Notes: generated by a model from the letters alone, not told the origin. Numbered from the stretch's first letter, positions 10,142 through 20,825 are shown. The stretch is 64,000 nt of DNA from Lampris incognitus (GCF_029633865.1 NC_079216.1:17458505-17522504); one strand, 5' to 3'. A program made the numbers and translations.

Positions 10142-10549
10142 TATGCTGAACTTCTGTTTTGCTCCGTTTAACACTAAGCAAGGATTCTTGATTTTAGATA
10201 TATGGTTTTCTTTCTGGGATCCACAGTGGAAATCTATGGGGGTGTCTTGATGGGGGTGAATGGTGAGATTTAGCTGTGTCCCTCTTTAGTTTCCTGAATC
10301 TGTATGTGCAAGTTCCCAATTTGAAACTTGCCGAAACATTCAAATTAAATGAACAAAAAAAATCACATTGAGTTTTTCCTCGTCTGAATCGAGGGTCAAA
10401 GAAAAGGGGCATTATACATTGCACAAAATGTAACTGTGACTTTAAACCCATCTGGGACTAGATTATAATGTAGGGTTATACAGATAAAATTGACATGAGA
10501 AACACTTGGGCAAGCATGACTTTCTTTGGCGCTTAAGAGAGAAGGAAGG

Positions 10550-10622
10550 GCCTGAGTAGCTCAGACGGAAGAGCATCAGACTTTTAATCTGAGGGTCCAG
10601 GGTTCAAGTCCCTGTTCAGGCG
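10550..10622 (+). tRNA. tRNA-Lys(TTT), copy 4
   Basis: Standard array sequence with anticodon at 10583-10585. Confidence 0.96.
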
Positions 10623-11047
10623 TCTGGTTCACGCTTCAGAAAAATTCTCGTCACCTGAAGTGCTGCTGCTCAAGAGTTATTTATAAAAGTGTGCACAGGT
10701 GCTAGTGTCCTGAAGAACTACTACTTAAATAACTCCAATCAATTATGGAGGTGCTGGTGTCCCGATGAACCGCTACTCAAGCGACTGCAGTTGAATGTGC
10801 TGCACATAGGGGAGCAGCGGAAACAAAGTGACTTGGTTGTCTCGTGAAGTCTGCTGAAAAAGGGACCCACAGACTTTCTCAACCTTAATGTGAGACTTAA
10901 TATGAGTGCATGTTATTTTTCCCAACTTACAGCAGTCGGGAAATTCCTGGCTTTTAGCTGCTTTAACAAGATGGCGCTTGGAGACGTTGTTTAATTAGCA
11001 CACAGTTTTTCACTTGTTGCGAGACTGTACCTCAACATTGGGCCCCA

Positions 11048-11120
11048 GCCTCGTTGGCGCAGTAGGCAGCGCGTCAGTCTCATAATCTGAAGGTCGTGAG
11101 TTCAACCCTCACACGGGGCA
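11048..11120 (+). tRNA. tRNA-Met(CAT), copy 6, next to gypsy copy 1
   Basis: Intact, anticodon at 11081-11083. The 3' LTR of the first gypsy element begins 49 bp after its end, so its natural downstream flank is now about 7.7 kb away, starting at 18850. Confidence 0.96.
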
Positions 11121-11169
11121 CAAAATTTGGTATTTCGCTGTAGATTTGTGTCATAAACTCTTATCATTA

Positions 11170-12042
11170 TGTAGCCCGTGGAATTAGATACCACACAGGA
11201 CACAATTACTTCCGGGGTTCTTGTAGCTTTAATTTTATTGTTTGAACCTTCGAATGCAGATCGTTTTACTGAGTGCATACATTCCTGTGTCTTTCGAGCA
11301 AACAGCTCATAAATGTTCACAGATGTGGCAAGTTTAACAGAAAAGATTTTAAAAAGGGAAATAATAAATACAAAATACGGTGCAAAATACGGCAGTGGAC
11401 TATGTACGTTAAACAGGGTTTAACAAAGACATGTGGAACTTCCTGAAGATCGCGCAACTTCTCACTCTGTCAGTTACCTTTAAACAGAATTAAAATGCAT
11501 ATAAAACCTTTACATCCCAAATACAATGGCATGGTGTGGCTTTATTCACGCCAACATTACCTTGTCATGCCTGCAATGGCGAACAGCGGTCGACGGCTCG
11601 CGCCCAAAATCACCGAACATCAACTCCAGTAGCGTCTAAATCAAACCATCTTGTCAAATTACCGACATACAATATTGTTTGGAATAATGTTACAGGTATA
11701 TTTCACAAGATATTTACCCTTACTTACTACGGAGTCAGAGCCTCGTCACACCGCAATCTTCAGGCGCTCCACACAAGAAAAAAAGAAAGAATACCCAAGA
11801 TGCACTTGGATAACTTGCACGGAGTTACAATAAAAGTCCGCCACTGCCACTTACTGGTCAAAACATGCAATGACAACCAAAACTATAAAAATACACTCAC
11901 AATCTGCCTCACAATTTAAATACATCAAATGACATTTTACATGGCTTGACAGTGTAACAATTACATATATTAACAGTTAAACTATACTAAATTTAAGTGG
12001 AAAATCATTTAACATATTTAACAGATTTACCACCCGGCTACA
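11170..12042 (-). repeat. Gypsy copy 1, 3' LTR (873 bp)
   Basis: Perfect inverted ends TGTAGCC...GGCTACA. An AATAAA signal on the minus strand (11234-11239) lies about 64 nt before the LTR's 3' end, a sensible place for polyadenylation. Open frames inside the LTR (for example 127 aa on the + strand) have no recognisable domain. Confidence 0.95.
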
Positions 12043-12053
12043 TACTCCCCTGC
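12043..12053 (-). other. Gypsy copy 1 polypurine tract
   Basis: The minus strand reads GCAGGGGAGTA just before the 3' LTR. Confidence 0.75.
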
Positions 12054-12077
12054 AAATATAGTCAACGTCCTCGGTGA

Positions 12078-15000
12078 CTACGAAACATGAACTGACTCAA
12101 ATACTCCCTGCAAGGCCTTTTCAAAGAGAGCAGCACCCAAGCTTGTCAAAACCGTAGAGACCATGTCTGTGCTGACTGAGACTGCATTACAGGCTGACTT
12201 TGGCAGATGAAATGGGTTTGAATGAGATCCAGCCATTTCCCGCTTGCTTTTCCTAATGGCAGGTTTAGGTGCATAGGTTCTACGTCCTGCTCCACCAGCA
12301 TCCTCTGTTAGTGCGGGCCTGTCCCTGTTTTCAATATTGGGCAAGTCACTGTCGCTAACGTTTGGATGCACATCATTAACACATTCTGTTTCTGTGCCAC
12401 AATTTCTCATATCTGAATAACCTTCCTCAGGTCCTTCACCGTCACTCTCATCTGTGGGTGCTGTCACAGGTAAACTAACACTTTCTGCTGCAAGAGGCAG
12501 GTTAGGTACTTGCACAAGCCGGCGAGGGATGACTTCCTCAACAATAACAAAATCAGCCTCAGGTGACTCAGGCTCATCCTCAGCTACAGGCTGTGTAGTG
12601 GTCTGTAACCTAGTTCTAGTTCTTGGTTTGGGAACTGGTTTCGCACAAGGTCGCAACTCTGACCTATGAACTCTTTTAATGGGACCTCCCTCAAAAGGTT
12701 CAACAGTGTGTGTGGTACCCTGGATGTCAACTACCTTGTAGACTGTTGAGGTCCATGTGTCCTGAATCTTATGTCTACCTGGGGGTCTGTGACGTAGGAA
12801 AACCAACTGACCAATGTCCACAGGAGGACAATACACCTTCTCATTTTGCAGTGAGATCCTCTCAGCTGCCTTCTGCTCTGAGTACTCTCTGGCTCTCTCA
12901 TGTGCCTGTCGGAGTCTCTCCTGATGAACAGACAACCAATCCTGTTTCCTGTCTGACACACACTCACGCCCTAATAAAGCATCTACTGGGAGATGTGGCT
13001 GTACCCCGAAAAGCAAATAATAAGGCGAGTACCCTGTGGTGGAATGAGGAGTGACATTATAGGCATATACTACTTCAGACAGATGCTCTGGCCAACGCTT
13101 TTTTTTCTCTGGTGGGAGTGTCCTTAACAAGTCATGGAGTGTGCGATTGTATCTTTCACACTGACCGTTTCCCTGTGGCCTGTAGGGAGTTGTCCGTGTC
13201 TTTTTAACCCCATAGAGTTTGCACAGCTCTGCTATAATTTCACTCTCGAAATTTCGACCTTGGTCTGAGTGCAGTCTCTCTGGGACCCCATATTTCATGA
13301 ACCACTCCCTGAGCAAAACTTTAGCTGTAGTGTCAGCCTTCTGGTCTTTGGTAGCATACGCTTGTGTGAACTTTGTAAACACATCGGTCACAACAAGGAC
13401 ATTTTCACGGCCATCTGAAGCTGCCTCCAACACTGTAAAATCAACAGCCACCACTTCTAGAGGTCGGGAGGCCAGGAATGCCTGAACTGGAGCATGGATT
13501 TTTGGCTGAGGCATCTTGGTCAAAATGCACCGCTCGCAGTTTTTAACCCAGCTTTCAACATCCTCGCATAGCCCTACCCAAAAACACCTCCCTCTTAGCA
13601 AGTTTACAGTGCGCTCTATGCCCTGATGTCCCATGTTGTTATGTACATTTTCTAGAACTTGGTCCCTCAAACAACTAGGCACAAGTAACTGCCACACTTC
13701 TCCATGACGTGGGTCTGTGATAACCCTGTACAACAACCCTTCTCGTTGTTGTATGCATCTCCATTGTTTCAACAATCTTTTCACTTGACTAGACAGGGCT
13801 GCTCTCTCTCTGGGACATGGCCTCCTCCCCCGATCCCAAAATGCCCTAAACTCTTTTAGGGTGGGGTCACCGGCCTGAAAACCTACCAGCTCCTCTCTGG
13901 TATAACCTGGCAGTGTGGGGGTGTTGCCCTGTTTAGTACCTGTCTCACCAGACCTCGACTCCCCAGCACGGATCTGTCTCACTTTGTAACACTCCAGACC
14001 TCTAGAGACAAGACCAGGATCCAGAACTGTTCCTCGCTCAATCAGGTTACACACAGTGATACAGTCGTCAAAATCCGAGTCAGGGTCTGTTTCAGGCTCC
14101 CCTGCAAACTCCTGCCTAGAGAGAGCATCTGCGGCGGCATTACTGCAACCAGGACGGTACTTAACCTCGAAATCAAAAACAGACAGTTGCGCTACCCACC
14201 TCTGCTCTATAGCACCTAACTTGGCTGTCTTGAGGTGGCAGAGGGGATTGTTATCAGTCAGGACAACAAACTTTGAACCAAGCAAGTAACCCCTGAATTT
14301 TTCAGCAACTGCCCATTTTAAGGCAAGCAACTCCAACTTCATGCTACTATAATTTCGGTCATTCTTCTCAGCCTGGCGTAGTCTGCGGCTAGCATATGCT
14401 AGGACACGTCTGGTGTCACCTTGCTGCTGACACAATACAGCGCCTAATCCATGCTGACTAGCATCTGTCTCAACTACAAATGGTTGTGTGAAATCGGCAA
14501 AACCCAAAATGGGAGCAGAGGTAAGTTTTTCCTTTAACTGCTCAAAGGAAGAGTCACACTCTGGTGTCCACATATTACAAAACTGGTGACCTACTTTCCC
14601 TGTTTTTTTCACACCTGAACATTTGTTGACTAGGTCATGCAGTGGCCCGGCAATCTGTGAGAAGCCTCGAATGAATCTCCTGTAGTAACTACAGAAACCC
14701 AAGAACGACTGCAGCTCTTTGGCAGTGGTTGGGACCTTCCAGTTCTTAACAGCAGAGACCTTGGAGGGGTCAGTTCCTATACCTTCTGCTGACACCTGAT
14801 GACCCAAAAACTTTACTGACTGTTGTAGAAAAGCACACTTCTGCAACTTCACCTTAAGGCCCGTCTCTGCCAGTCTCTTAAACACAGTCTCAAGTCTCTC
14901 CAAATGCTGCTCAAATGTCTCTGAAAAAACCAAGATGTCATCTAGGTAGACCAGGAGTATCTGAAAAATGAGATCATTCATAGTAACTTGCATAAGTCTC

Positions 15001-16445
15001 TGAAATGTAGCTGGACCGTTACAAACACCAAAAGGCATTCTCACGTACTCATACAGACCAAACGGTGTAGTAAATGCAGTCTTAGTCCGATCCCTCTCAT
15101 GCATAGCTACCTGGTGGTATCCGCTCGCCAGATCTATGGTCGAAAAGAACTTTGCCCCTCTCAGCGCATCAAAACTCTCATCAATTCTCGGGAGCGGGAA
15201 TGCATCACGTCTTGTCTTTGAGTTGAGTTTCCTGTAATCAACACATAGCCTCAGACTACCATCTGCCTTTCTCACTAGTACTATGGGCGAAGCATAAGCA
15301 CTAGAGCTTTCTTGAATGACCCCTTTTTTAAGCAGCTTGCCAATATGTTCCCTGACTTCACTGTACTGTGTGGGTGGGATTCGTCTGTATGGCTGTGTTA
15401 CAGGTATGTCATCTGTCAGATGGATCTCATGTTGTACTTTGTCAGTGTGGCCTAGATCTTCATCTTCTGTTGCAAACACAAAAGAGTACTTCTCCAGTAA
15501 CAAAGTCAGCTGTGCTTGCTGTTCTGGGCTACCACAAAAATTGAGCTTGCCGAGAATTTCCTGCACATCTGTCGGTGTTTCGGGGTGTTCACTGATACTC
15601 ACTTGTTCAGTGTCCGCTGAGATTCTCTGGAACTGTACCTCACAAAGCTCATCACTTTTCACACAGTCTACCTGAGTCAAAACCCCTAGCCTAGTCCGTG
15701 GCCCTAGCCAGATATCTTCATCAGACATGTTCATGACTCGGACTGGAAAAATGTGATTGCCCGATGAAACCAAAGTAGGCACAACAACCAAACCTCCAGG
15801 AACGGGGACACCCACAGACTCCAGCAACAAAAAAGAACCATCCTCACTCACGGTCCTGAGTCCCCTGGCCATAACTGTAGCAGCAGATGAAGCAGGTACA
15901 TGGACTACATCCTTACCAGCTACCCTAGCGAAAGAGAGTCTGTCTGTTGCATGTACTGCATGAAGATGATTAAAAGCCTCTCTCCAGTTTGAGTCAAACC
16001 TCTCCTGCAGTGTGGTGTCAAACTCAGTGTGTACTAGCTCTCTGCATTTTTTGACAATGTTCATCCCTATTAGACCTGGAACAGAGGAAGAGTGTTCAGA
16101 ATCTTTAACTATCAGAAAACCTCGCTCTGGGATAGTCAGACCCATGGCTTCTACATCAAGCTCCACATAGCCCATATAGGGTATGTCTAATCCATTAGCT
16201 GCAGTGATCTTTAACCACTCAAATGCCGGGTGAATGTCTTCACCTTTCACTGACAGGTGTTCCCTGAAAAAACTCTCAGAAATTGTACTGACCTGGCTAC
16301 CAGTGTCAAGTAAGCAGGACACTGTAACACCTCGTAGTTTCACCTCAACAGTTTTACATTCTCCGACTGCACGCTCTAAGATCCTGCTTCTGTCTGGAGT
16401 CTCTTTTGGTGAGCCAGCTTCCTCCCCTCGAGTTGTGTGGCTCAT
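12078..16445 (-). CDS. Gypsy copy 1 Pol polyprotein (1,455 aa)
   Basis: The polyprotein would be cut into the enzymes that copy and insert the element. In order: aspartic protease with LLDTGSQVSTI near residues 45-55; reverse transcriptase at about 365-545 with the YLDD active site at 500-503; RNase H from about 657, starting VVETDASQHGLGAVL; integrase zinc finger (H, H, C, C) at about 936-973; integrase core with catalytic D, D and E near 1002, 1061 and 1097; and a C-terminal part of about 300 residues with a DNA-binding-type segment. The start is set by the ATG that overlaps the gag stop (ATGA). The element is treated as a fossil; it appears open throughout. Confidence 0.93.
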   Translation of the reverse strand: MSHTTRGEEAGSPKETPDRSRILERAVGECKTVEVKLRGVTVSCLLDTGSQVSTISESFFREHLSVKGEDIHPAFEWLKITAANGLDIPYMGYVELDVEAMGLTIPERGFLIVKDSEHSSSVPGLIGMNIVKKCRELVHTEFDTTLQERFDSNWREAFNHLHAVHATDRLSFARVAGKDVVHVPASSAATVMARGLRTVSEDGSFLLLESVGVPVPGGLVVVPTLVSSGNHIFPVRVMNMSDEDIWLGPRTRLGVLTQVDCVKSDELCEVQFQRISADTEQVSISEHPETPTDVQEILGKLNFCGSPEQQAQLTLLLEKYSFVFATEDEDLGHTDKVQHEIHLTDDIPVTQPYRRIPPTQYSEVREHIGKLLKKGVIQESSSAYASPIVLVRKADGSLRLCVDYRKLNSKTRRDAFPLPRIDESFDALRGAKFFSTIDLASGYHQVAMHERDRTKTAFTTPFGLYEYVRMPFGVCNGPATFQRLMQVTMNDLIFQILLVYLDDILVFSETFEQHLERLETVFKRLAETGLKVKLQKCAFLQQSVKFLGHQVSAEGIGTDPSKVSAVKNWKVPTTAKELQSFLGFCSYYRRFIRGFSQIAGPLHDLVNKCSGVKKTGKVGHQFCNMWTPECDSSFEQLKEKLTSAPILGFADFTQPFVVETDASQHGLGAVLCQQQGDTRRVLAYASRRLRQAEKNDRNYSSMKLELLALKWAVAEKFRGYLLGSKFVVLTDNNPLCHLKTAKLGAIEQRWVAQLSVFDFEVKYRPGCSNAAADALSRQEFAGEPETDPDSDFDDCITVCNLIERGTVLDPGLVSRGLECYKVRQIRAGESRSGETGTKQGNTPTLPGYTREELVGFQAGDPTLKEFRAFWDRGRRPCPRERAALSSQVKRLLKQWRCIQQREGLLYRVITDPRHGEVWQLLVPSCLRDQVLENVHNNMGHQGIERTVNLLRGRCFWVGLCEDVESWVKNCERCILTKMPQPKIHAPVQAFLASRPLEVVAVDFTVLEAASDGRENVLVVTDVFTKFTQAYATKDQKADTTAKVLLREWFMKYGVPERLHSDQGRNFESEIIAELCKLYGVKKTRTTPYRPQGNGQCERYNRTLHDLLRTLPPEKKKRWPEHLSEVVYAYNVTPHSTTGYSPYYLLFGVQPHLPVDALLGRECVSDRKQDWLSVHQERLRQAHERAREYSEQKAAERISLQNEKVYCPPVDIGQLVFLRHRPPGRHKIQDTWTSTVYKVVDIQGTTHTVEPFEGGPIKRVHRSELRPCAKPVPKPRTRTRLQTTTQPVAEDEPESPEADFVIVEEVIPRRLVQVPNLPLAAESVSLPVTAPTDESDGEGPEEGYSDMRNCGTETECVNDVHPNVSDSDLPNIENRDRPALTEDAGGAGRRTYAPKPAIRKSKREMAGSHSNPFHLPKSACNAVSVSTDMVSTVLTSLGAALFEKALQGVFESVHVS

Positions 16446-17593
16446 GACAACTGAGGGTGCGAGTTTTCCTGCACTACATAAGAACTAGGTGTTGCGTCCC
16501 CTTGACCCCCTCTGGCCTGTGAGCATTTTCTTGCAATGTGACCTATGCCTCTACACTTGAAACAGATAGGCTGACCATCTGGTGTGAACTTTGGCTGGGG
16601 TCTAGGTCGTGGCTTGGGCTCTAGGAATGTCTGTTGAGTGCTGCGCTTACTCAGTTCACCTACAGCAAAGGCTAGATCAGCGAGTGTTTTGCCTAACTCT
16701 GCTAGCTGTTTTTCTTGATGGGCTACTGCTCTCCGAACATCATTTAATGCAATACCTTGGTCATTGTTTGTTTTAATAATAGAGCACTGGGTTTCCGGAA
16801 CCTCTAATGTAACTTGGTTGCTCTTTATGACCCTGGGACGATGAGACCTGCTGTCCTCCATCTCCCACAGGAGGGCCTCGTTCCTCACATCTAGAAGACT
16901 GCTCTCTGGTTTGTCCCTAACCATTTTCCTGAGTTCACGCCTGAGTGCTGCTTCTCTTAAACCCTCAATAAACCGGTCTCTGAGCACAGTTTTCTCATTA
17001 GGTATTACATCTGTGGACTGTTTCACTACAGAGCTCAAAATCTGGGATAGTGCATGGGAGTAGTCACGGAGGTCTTCTCCATCAGTTTGGTTACGGTTGT
17101 AAAAGGTCTGCAAAAGCTGTGTGGAACTGCGCTTTTCCCCAAATGCATTGCTCAGGTAAGAGTATAAATCACTGGGCCCCACTGACTGACCCCTCATGCA
17201 TAGTCGCACCTCTTCCAATGCAGGGCCATGCAATAGAGATAGTATATAGTCACATTGTTCCTCTGTTGTTTGCTCTCTGTATCTTAAAACCCTTTCAACC
17301 TCTTCAATAAACTCTTCGACAGATCTCCTGTCTGTACCACACTCCCCACTAAATGCTTGGATCTGGCGTTCTCTTGGAACGTAGATGTATGAACGTGTGG
17401 GTGCACTGTTATCACTTGCTCTCTGAGCCCTTGCTTCACCATTTAACCTGGTGAGCTCATCTCGCAGTCTGGCAAGCTCTTGCATGGTGGTCTGCATTTC
17501 TTTTGTAGCACCTTCACCTATACCCATTATGCCACCTGAGGTGTGGCCATTATCATTACGTGAACTCCCTTCATCACCAGAATCACTAGACAT
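16442..17593 (-). CDS. Gypsy copy 1 Gag (383 aa)
   Basis: Structural protein. It has a retrotransposon-gag-type helical middle (residues about 70-240, including FSGECGTDRRSVEEFIEEVE) and one CCHC zinc knuckle at about 344-357 (CFKCRGIGHIARKC) near the C terminus. It begins at the first ATG after the leader and ends where the pol ATG overlaps its stop codon. No signal peptide or membrane segment is seen. Confidence 0.92.
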   Translation of the reverse strand: MSSDSGDEGSSRNDNGHTSGGIMGIGEGATKEMQTTMQELARLRDELTRLNGEARAQRASDNSAPTRSYIYVPRERQIQAFSGECGTDRRSVEEFIEEVERVLRYREQTTEEQCDYILSLLHGPALEEVRLCMRGQSVGPSDLYSYLSNAFGEKRSSTQLLQTFYNRNQTDGEDLRDYSHALSQILSSVVKQSTDVIPNEKTVLRDRFIEGLREAALRRELRKMVRDKPESSLLDVRNEALLWEMEDSRSHRPRVIKSNQVTLEVPETQCSIIKTNNDQGIALNDVRRAVAHQEKQLAELGKTLADLAFAVGELSKRSTQQTFLEPKPRPRPQPKFTPDGQPICFKCRGIGHIARKCSQARGGQGDATPSSYVVQENSHPQLS

Positions 17594-17953
17594 AATGATA
17601 TATTAATCTTTACTCAGTCCAGTATAAATGAGGATATTTAGTTCAAAACCTGGTTCAAGGATACTACAAGGACAGTCTTTAACTTGGAGCCTTGCTGGAT
17701 CTTGGTCTTTGTAGCTGAAGTTAGCGCTGGAGTCCTCTGCGCTGGTACGGCTGAGTCGTGTGAAACAGGAAGCACCAGAACCTCTTAGATGCCCTCACGT
17801 CGTCTCTCGCTGGTCACCACCTCCACAGCAGGATGGCTTCAGACTCAACACCAACGGACGTCACCAGCAATCTTCACCACTGCCGTATTTTTTTTTTTTT
17901 AAGTAAAAATAAGCCACTCTGTTGCCAATTTTAAAAAAAATGTTTTAGCTACG
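17594..17953 (-). other. Gypsy copy 1 leader between primer site and gag
   Basis: About 360 bp of untranslated leader; nothing coding is recognised. Confidence 0.7.
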
Positions 17954-17970
17954 CCCCACTCCTGGTACCA
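17954..17970 (-). other. Gypsy copy 1 primer-binding site, tRNA-Leu(UAA)
   Basis: The minus strand reads TGGTACCAGGAGTGGGG, the 17-nt complement of the 3' end of vertebrate tRNA-Leu(UAA) with CCA. It starts 6 nt after the 5' LTR. Confidence 0.85.
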
Positions 17971-17976
17971 AAATTA

Positions 17977-18849
17977 TGTAGCCCGTGGAATTAGATACCA
18001 CACAGGACACAATTACTTCCGGGGTTCTTGTAGCTTTAATTTTATTGTTTGAACCTTCGAATGCAGATCGTTTTACTGAGTGCATACATTCCTGTGTCTT
18101 TCGAGCAAACAGCTCATAAATGTTCACAGATGTGGCAAGTTTAACAGAAAAGATTTTAAAAAGGGAAATAATAAATACAAAATACGGTGCAAAATACGGC
18201 AGTGGACTATGTACGTTAAACAGGGTTTAACAAAGACATGTGGAACTTCCTGAAGATCGCGCAACTTCTCACTCTGTCAGTTACCTTTAAACAGAATTAA
18301 AATGCATATAAAACCTTTACATCCCAAATACAATGGCATGGTGTGGCTTTATTCACGCCAACATTACCTTGTCATGCCTGCAATGGCGAACAGCGGTCGA
18401 CGGCTCGCGCCCAAAATCACCGAACATCAACTCCAGTAGCGTCTAAATCAAACCATCTTGTCAAATTACCGACATACAATATTGTTTGGAATAATGTTAC
18501 AGGTATATTTCACAAGATATTTACCCTTACTTACTACGGAGTCAGAGCCTCGTCACACCGCAATCTTCAGGCGCTCCACACAAGAAAAAAAGAAAGAATA
18601 CCCAAGATGCACTTGGATAACTTGCACGGAGTTACAATAAAAGTCCGCCACTGCCACTTACTGGTCAAAACATGCAATGACAACCAAAACTATAAAAATA
18701 CACTCACAATCTGCCTCACAATTTAAATACATCAAATGACATTTTACATGGCTTGACAGTGTAACAATTACATATATTAACAGTTAAACTATACTAAATT
18801 TAAGTGGAAAATCATTTAACATATTTAACAGATTTACCACCCGGCTACA
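17977..18849 (-). repeat. Gypsy copy 1, 5' LTR (873 bp)
   Basis: No difference seen from the 3' LTR. The array sequence resumes directly after it at 18850 with TTCAGATTGCCC. Confidence 0.95.
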
Positions 18850-19277
18850 TTCAGATTGCCCATCAAGCCAAATGTCCAAATGCCTTTATCGTCGTTCATT
18901 TCAGTGTTGTAGAAATACACTACCGATGCTTGCCTGATACCTTTACTTCTTCCTGCGTCACCATGCTACAACTCTCTAAAATCAGAGCAAAGTTGCACTG
19001 CATAGATAAACTGGATTGGCAGCCCTATACGGAACATACGTCTCACAGGTGCATTTCAGAGTACTGATGTCGCCAAATATGGAAACGCAATCATCACAGT
19101 TCATTTCAGTGTTGTAGAAATACAGTATGCTTGCTTAACATATAGCTATGTGACACCCTTCTAGAAAACACCAACTGTATTGGCAGCCGTTTCTACTAGT
19201 TAAGTCTCACAGTTAAATTGATAATAACTGCAAATGCCTTCCAAACAGAATACAGACAATGCTCAACAATTCCTGGC

Positions 19278-19350
19278 TGGAGAATGCGGGCATCGATCCC
19301 GCTGCCTCTCGCATGCTAAGCGAGCGCTCTACCACTTGAGCTAAGTCCCC
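19278..19350 (-). tRNA. tRNA-Ala(AGC), copy 4
   Basis: Standard array sequence with anticodon at 19315-19317. It belongs to the unit split by gypsy copy 1. Its 5' flank has a private change (CCAGGGG on the minus strand). Confidence 0.95.
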
Positions 19351-20267
19351 TGGCTCACACCTTAAGAACCTCGCACGGTAAAGTGTAATTCACCAGAAGG
19401 TTGTGTGGAAGAGAGTCTAAACTAGTGTTTGGCATGCCTTGGCAATAAGCTTTCATTGAAATAGCATACTCATCAAATGAAGCAGAAGTTAGCTTAGCTC
19501 GTTACCGTTTACTGCTAACTTATGTAAGTGTGTTCAAATGCCTTTTTCTAGCTGTGCTCTCCGCTTAGGTATGTTCCCTCTCTTAGAGAGGCTTGTCCAC
19601 ACGTCAGCAAGAGGGGTTTCATTCCATTAAGTTAGAGGCGATTGGCATTTGAGATACCTTACAGCCTCGGCTTCATAGTCATCTCGTTGGCATCTGCGAC
19701 AGTGCTAGCAATAGCTTGGCCATATCCGAAAATGAAGCTTGGTTTATCTCGGTCTCGCAGGATAGGAGTGCTCACCTGCACCAGTTGCCGGCTGTGTGGC
19801 CTGGTTTGAGTCACCCCTCCTCAGTGCACAGTTTGTTTTTCTGGTTTGCATGTCCTCTCAGGCAACACTAAACAAAACACGCTAGTAATAGGCGATTCTA
19901 TTACCTACTACATCAAAACTAGCATGGCCTACTGATGTTTGCTTTTACCTGGGGCCAGAGCTACGGACGCTGAACGTAATCTTCGGCTGCTGGCATCACA
20001 TAGGCATAAGCAGTAGATCGAGGCACAACACCCACAGATCAGAAACTACAGCGTTTTGTGTTTGTTTGTTTTTTTTCATGTGAGCGCCAATGATGATAAG
20101 ATGAAACAATTTTAGGTCACAAAGAAAAACAGAGCCAAAACGTATTATCTTGCCAGAAAGATGAGTCCACATGGATTCATTATCTCTGCTCCCCTATCTT
20201 TGAGGAATAAGAATGACTTCTATGATCGGTTACATATGCTGAACTTCTGTTTTGCTCCGTTTAATAC

Positions 20268-20417
20268 TGTAGCGAATTTGAGGGACAACGCAACCACAGG
20301 AACTGCCGCGGCCGGGAACCGATCCCGTGTCGCCCGCACCGCAGGAGACATCGCTGACCGCCCCACTAAACGATCAGACCCGCCAGCCAGCGTGTCTGCT
20401 TATCCATGCACGTTACA
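20268..20417 (-). mobile_element. TRIM solo LTR, 150-bp form
   Basis: Shorter form, in the unit split by gypsy copy 1. Confidence 0.8.
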
Positions 20418-20825
20418 TATGCTGAACTTCTGTTTTGCTCCGTTTAACACTAAGCAAGGATTCTTGATTTTAGATATATGGTTTTCTTTCTGGGATCCAC
20501 AGTGGAAATCTATGGGGGTGTCTTGATGGGGGTGAATGGTGAGATTTAGCTGTGTCCCTCTTTAGTTTCCTGAATCTGTATGTGCAAGTTCCCAATTTGA
20601 AACTTGCCGAAACATTCAAATTAAATGAACAAAAAAAATCACATTGAGTTTTTCCTCGTCTGAATCGAGGGTCAAAGAAAAGGGGCATTATACATTGCAC
20701 AAAATGTAACTGTGACTTTAAACCCATCTGGGACTAGATTATAATGTAGGGTTATACAGATAAAATTGACATGAGAAACACTTGGGCAAGCATGACTTTC
20801 TTTGGCGCTTAAGAGAGAAGGAAGG

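Larger units (their letters stand above)
11170..18849 (-). mobile_element. Ty3/gypsy LTR retrotransposon, copy 1 (looks whole)
   Basis: 7,680 bp on the minus strand: 5' LTR 17977-18849, primer-binding site, leader, gag, pol, polypurine tract, 3' LTR 11170-12042. Pol order is protease, reverse transcriptase, RNase H, integrase, which is the Ty3/gypsy order; no envelope gene is seen. Both LTRs are 873 bp and I find no difference between them by eye, so the insertion, or the last homogenisation of its LTRs, is recent. Both main frames are open. I see no clear target-site duplication: the left flank ends CTTATCATTA and the right begins TTCAGATTG. Clade not assigned. Confidence 0.95.

Noticed and set aside
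9885-10250. Open frame of 121 or 97 aa repeated in almost every unit (starts MSPHGFIISAPLS), as a small conserved protein gene
   Set aside because: Its first third is the tail of the esterase relic, and the rest reads through the LTR. It is conserved only because the whole unit is homogenised; the non-coding flanks are equally conserved.
10194-10451. Minus-strand 85-aa frame found in nearly all units
   Set aside because: It has no recognisable domain and overlaps the relic on the other strand, and its conservation equals that of surrounding non-coding sequence.
11536-11919. 127-aa frame on the + strand, present in all four gypsy LTRs, as an accessory gene
   Set aside because: It lies antisense inside the LTR and has no domain. 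Its repetition simply follows the LTR copies.
12078-17593. Host genes domesticated from a retroelement
   Set aside because: Gag and Pol sit between matching 873-bp LTRs with a primer site and purine tract in the normal places, so this is an ordinary LTR retrotransposon.
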